Shown in pieces: positions 60,519 to 64,000 of a stretch of DNA of 64,000 nt. The translations under genes and the position numbers were made by a program. The stretch covers positions 5,828,001-5,892,000 of the forward strand of contig NC_026660.2 of the NCBI RefSeq assembly GCF_000004075.3, written 5' to 3'. Below the pieces are notes generated by a model that saw nothing but the letters and a program-made list of their open reading frames with translations, was not told the DNA's origin and searched no databases. Each line of letters opens with the position of its first letter. The first letter of the stretch is position 1. The DNA comes from Cucumis sativus. Taxonomy: Eukaryota; Streptophyta; Magnoliopsida; Cucurbitales; Cucurbitaceae.

Positions 60519-61983
60519 ATTTCTTTTTCTTTTAATTTAAACATTTACTTAAATAAACCACTCAATTTGTTTAAAAAAGATTAATTTATTTACAATATTT
60601 GATATTTTTTGGGGTAAAGTATTATCTTAAAATTTGAATAGATGGTAAAATTGCAATATTGAATTAAATCAACTCTCAAATGTGATGAAATTGAAAGGTG
60701 TACAAATAGTAAGAATAATAATAAGTAAATGTTGAATATATGAAACTAATAATGAAAAGGGAAAGTTTGAAAAGGTGGTTGCCATGAAATGTATTTCCAA
60801 ATTTAGGCAAAAGTAAGAGAGAAAAAAAAGGTTGAAATTTTAATTAATTGAAATGAAAGTGTGATAACTGGGGGCTTCCATGTGCAAACCCAATGCCAAC
60901 AAATGCTAATGATCATGCATTATTTCACTAAGTATTGGGGTCAAACCCATTAGATTATTCATCCCCTCATCTTCAACTGGTCTCTCTTTTATTCCATTTG
61001 AAGAGAGAGAAATCTCTAACTATTTTTTTTTTTATTTTCTAAAATCAATGTTTAAAGCTCAAGAGAGAATTCAAACGTCTGATCTCTTGATTGAATATAT
61101 ATTTTATATCGGTTGAACTATGTCCATGTTCGTTTTTTTATCTGAACTTAATTTCAAGTAAAGAGTTGAATAAACATTAAAAGGTGTACTTCTAACTTCA
61201 TGTGTAGCTTATCTAAATGTTCAATCATAAATTGTAATGTGATAAACCTCTTTCTTTAAGCACTATTTCCATTGCAATTGAAGTGATGCATAAAGATGAG
61301 TGTAACTTGAGTTGTATTCGCCTGTACCCTTAATATTGTACTATTGACAAAATAAACTTGATTTAGCCGTATTCTCATGATCTTACTCTCTAGAAGTAGA
61401 ATATCCTTCAAGTTGTGATAATTGTTGTATGCAAAAAGAAAAGAAAAGAGGTTTTGAGTATTCTTTTTCTATCTCAATTCAAATATCAAATAAAAGATGA
61501 GATATTTGAATCTTCACCTACACAGATTATGAACACGAGTAACAATAATTTTGATTATTCATCCTTTTCGAATACGACGTTGCAAGAAAACAAAGAATGG
61601 GAAGAATGAAGAAAGATAATTGGAAAAGAATAACATTTTCTTGGGATGGAAATGATCCAATGTATGAAAGGCAATGATGATTTGATTTGACTCGTTACCA
61701 AAAGAATGGTTGATGAAAAGAACAATAGAAAGAACTGTCAATTACAACTACATTCCATGAACAAATGAAGGAACATTCCAAAAGAAAAAAAAGAAAAAGC
61801 CTCATCTTCCATCTTTTACAAAATGCCCAAAACAAATTTGTCAAAATGGGCCTTTGGAGAGGGCTGTGTTTCTATGGTTATTTTTTTGTTTTTGTTTTTC
61901 TTCCCTTTTTCTTTGTACAGTATGATTATTTGTATTGTTTCTTCTTTACATTGTGTAGCTCAATTCATCAATGGCAGCCGTTT

Positions 61984-63499
61984 TCAGAATTGGGAAATGC
62001 AGCGTCTATGGCAAGCAGTTGTTCTCTTCTTTTGTTGCTTCGTCTCCGCCTTCCATACATTTCCAATATCTTGAGCTATTTTCATGGCGTCTGATGAAGC
62101 CCCAGATAGCCCTCTTCTTGAAAACCCAACTGCGTAAAGCCCTGCATTTCCCTTCCAAGAATGTGGTGATGCTGCTTTTGGGAATCCGTTTTTCGAGAAG
62201 AATTCGCCTTCCTGTTCATTTGAATGAAAAATGTTTCGTTAGTTATGTTTGAGAATGGTGGTAATATTTTTTTTGTCTACTACATGTTCGACGAAATTAC
62301 TCTGTGAAAAAAAATTAAGTTTAAACTGAACGTTTGCCTCACCTGAAGCCAAGAAGGGACATTGCTGCGGTACCCAGTAGCCAAAACTACTGAATCTACA
62401 TCGAGCTTTTGGCCATTGACAAGCTCTACTTGGTTGCGAGTGAACCGTTTGATTCCAGGAACTACTTTGATGTCACCGGATTTGATCTTCTCCAACGCTC
62501 CAATGTCAAGAACAGGGGTCTTTCCTATCTCGTTTTTGAGTTCCAATGGCCCCATTGATGGCCGTTTGAGGCCGTATTTTTCAATGTTTCCAAGGATCAG
62601 CCATGCCAGGACTAACAAGAGCTTGTCAACCAGCCAGAGGGGCAGCCATTTCATCATCGTAATAGCTAGTTCGAATGTAGATTTTCCAAAGATCTCTCTT
62701 GGTAAGACATGGACCTGTTGGAAACAGAGGAAGCAAACACCATTAGAATCAAAAGTACAAGATTCAAATTGCATTGAGTTGAACATATTTGAACAATGAT
62801 ATTTTAGTTTGTTTTAATTCTTACCGAGCTTCGGACCACCATTGAAGGTGAGGCGTTGTGGTTGCACAAGTCTAGAGAAACTTCCATGCCCGAGTTGCCG
62901 CAGCCAACGACCACCACTTTCTTTCCGGTGAACTTCTCTCCAGACTTGTATTCACAAGCGTGTGAGACATCACCACAAAACTCGCTCAATCCTTCGATTT
63001 CGGGCATTACGCGCTCAGCATTCTCGCCTGTGGCCACCACGAGCCACCGGCAAATGTATTCGACCTCGTTACGGGCAGAGCCAGCTGTTGAAACAGTCTT
63101 GACGCGCCACAGGCCACTGGTTTCATCGTACCTTGCTGATTGAACACACTCGTTGAATTGTGGGTTGATCTCAAAATGCTTGGCGTATGATTCAAGGTAC
63201 TCAATGAACTGTCTCTTGGTTGGGTATTCAGGGAAGTCTTCTGGGAATGGGAGTTTTGGGAGCTGGCAGAATTGCTTTGGAAGGTGAAGTTTAAGTCTGT
63301 CATAGGTGCGCTTTTGCCACAGGGAGGCTATGCATTCAGCTCGTTCAAGGACTACAAAAGGTACCCCTTGTTCTCTAAGACAAGCAGCTGTAGCCAGCCC
63401 TGATGGCCCAGCCCCAACGATCACCGGACCATTAACCCAGATGCAACGTCGAGAGAAGAAGTCATCATGATCGGCAAGACGAAACAAGTTCTCCATCAC
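61984..63499 (-). CDS. YUC8: YUCCA-type indole-3-pyruvate monooxygenase
   Basis: Flavin monooxygenase that converts indole-3-pyruvate to auxin (IAA), the second step of the TAA/YUC pathway. Three exons, 63499-62825, 62714-62343 and 62211-61984, give 424 residues. The FAD-binding GAGPSG is at residues 29-34. The conserved [20 protein letters not shown] and [10 protein letters not shown] blocks follow. The NADPH-binding GCGNSG is at 199-204. ATG boxes read [16 protein letters not shown] and [17 protein letters not shown]. The C-terminus is [10 protein letters not shown] ending RRCISQF. The N-terminus (MENLFRL..., [17 protein letters not shown]) and C-terminus suggest the YUC8/9 clade. MM at the start leaves two adjacent possible initiators. 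Complete, no lesion. Confidence 0.95.
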
Positions 63500-63711
63500 T
63501 ACTGAGGTAACTCAAAGACTTTGTTTTGTTTGATTGACAATTGTGGTTGTGTTTGTGTTCTTTAGGATGGATGCCAATAGGAAACAGGTAGATGTTTGGA
63601 AGTGTTTTTGTTTGTAAGAGAAGATTGTGAGTAAAGTTTGAAGGCTTTGGGAATAGGAGAGGAGAATTCTGATTTTTGGTGAGGATGAGAATGAAAGGAG
63701 GATGGAGGGGG

Positions 63712-63719
63712 TTTAAATA
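63712..63719 (-). promoter_or_regulatory. Likely TATA box of the YUCCA gene
   Basis: TATTTAAA on the minus strand, 213 bp before the start codon, in a CT-rich sense context. Position and sequence fit a plant TATA box; the transcription start was not determined. Confidence 0.5.
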
Positions 63720-64000
63720 AGGAGAATTGGATGGCACTAAACGAAGAAAGAGAAAGAGGTTGAGAGAGAGATGCATGTGATGGAAGTGGGAGTCAATGAG
63801 CTTTGAAGGGTCATTCTCAAATCATAAGCTTCTGCCTACCCCTTGATTATTTTATTTTCTTATTCCCTCTTCCCCTTCCCAATATAATATTAGATCTCAC
63901 TAATACATTAGTTCATACTCTTCATTAAGAATTTAATGTTAGAAAGCCTCCCACCATAAACTGTATATTTAATCTTAATCATTAATTATTCCATCGTAGG

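Larger units (their letters stand above)
58541..61983. other. Spacer with two tRNA genes
   Basis: Outside the tRNA genes it is AT-rich with (TA)n at 59332-59350 and about 59632-59650. No protein gene recognised. The YUCCA 3' untranslated region should lie just left of 61984. Confidence 0.65.

Overview
The window is nuclear DNA of a dicot plant. It is AT-rich, its genes carry many GT-AG introns, and every protein-coding gene has a well-known plant counterpart. The style of the dispersed repeats and the REC1-like N-terminus suggest a cucurbit such as Cucumis; that is an impression, not something I could test. There is no CRISPR array, operon, plastid insertion or intact LTR element.

Layout: (1) 1-8075, plus strand, the 3' two thirds of a DRP1 dynamin-related protein gene. 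(2) 10540-24969, minus strand, a complete 23-exon REC1 (REDUCED CHLOROPLAST COVERAGE 1, CLU/TPR family) gene encoding 1856 residues. (3) 24970-31954, a 7 kb AT-rich gene-poor spacer. (4) 31955-33415, minus, an intronless P-type PPR protein. (5) 36274-39212, plus, a two-exon UVSSA homologue. (6) 39213-44800, AT-rich spacer with MITE-like elements and a (TA)n tract. (7) 44801-47422, plus, a three-exon SINA-type RING E3 ligase. (8) 48646-50974, minus, a two-exon type II PI4K gamma with two ubiquitin-like domains. (9) 55041-58540, minus, a five-exon chloroplast glutaredoxin of the S12 type (WCSYS). (10) 58912-58985 and 60445-60518, two nearly identical tRNA-Val(AAC) genes. (11) 61984-63499, minus, a three-exon YUCCA8/9-type flavin monooxygenase.

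I assembled the gene models by hand from splice sites, reading phase and recalled family sequences. Exon lengths add up in phase for every gene. The genes do not form a pathway: the themes (cell plate and endocytosis, chloroplast proliferation, organelle RNA, DNA repair, ubiquitination, phosphoinositide-type kinase, redox, auxin synthesis) are those of an ordinary gene-rich plant segment.

Most unexplained structure is repeat-derived. It includes a roughly 545-bp palindrome made of two inverted MITE-like units inside a DRP1 intron, LINE remnants in introns of three genes, a short poly(A)-tailed insertion with a 12-bp target-site duplication, a 320-bp terminal-inverted-repeat element in a REC1 intron, two related MITEs in the 40-44 kb spacer, and several short tandem duplications. 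I found no convincing undescribed biological system.
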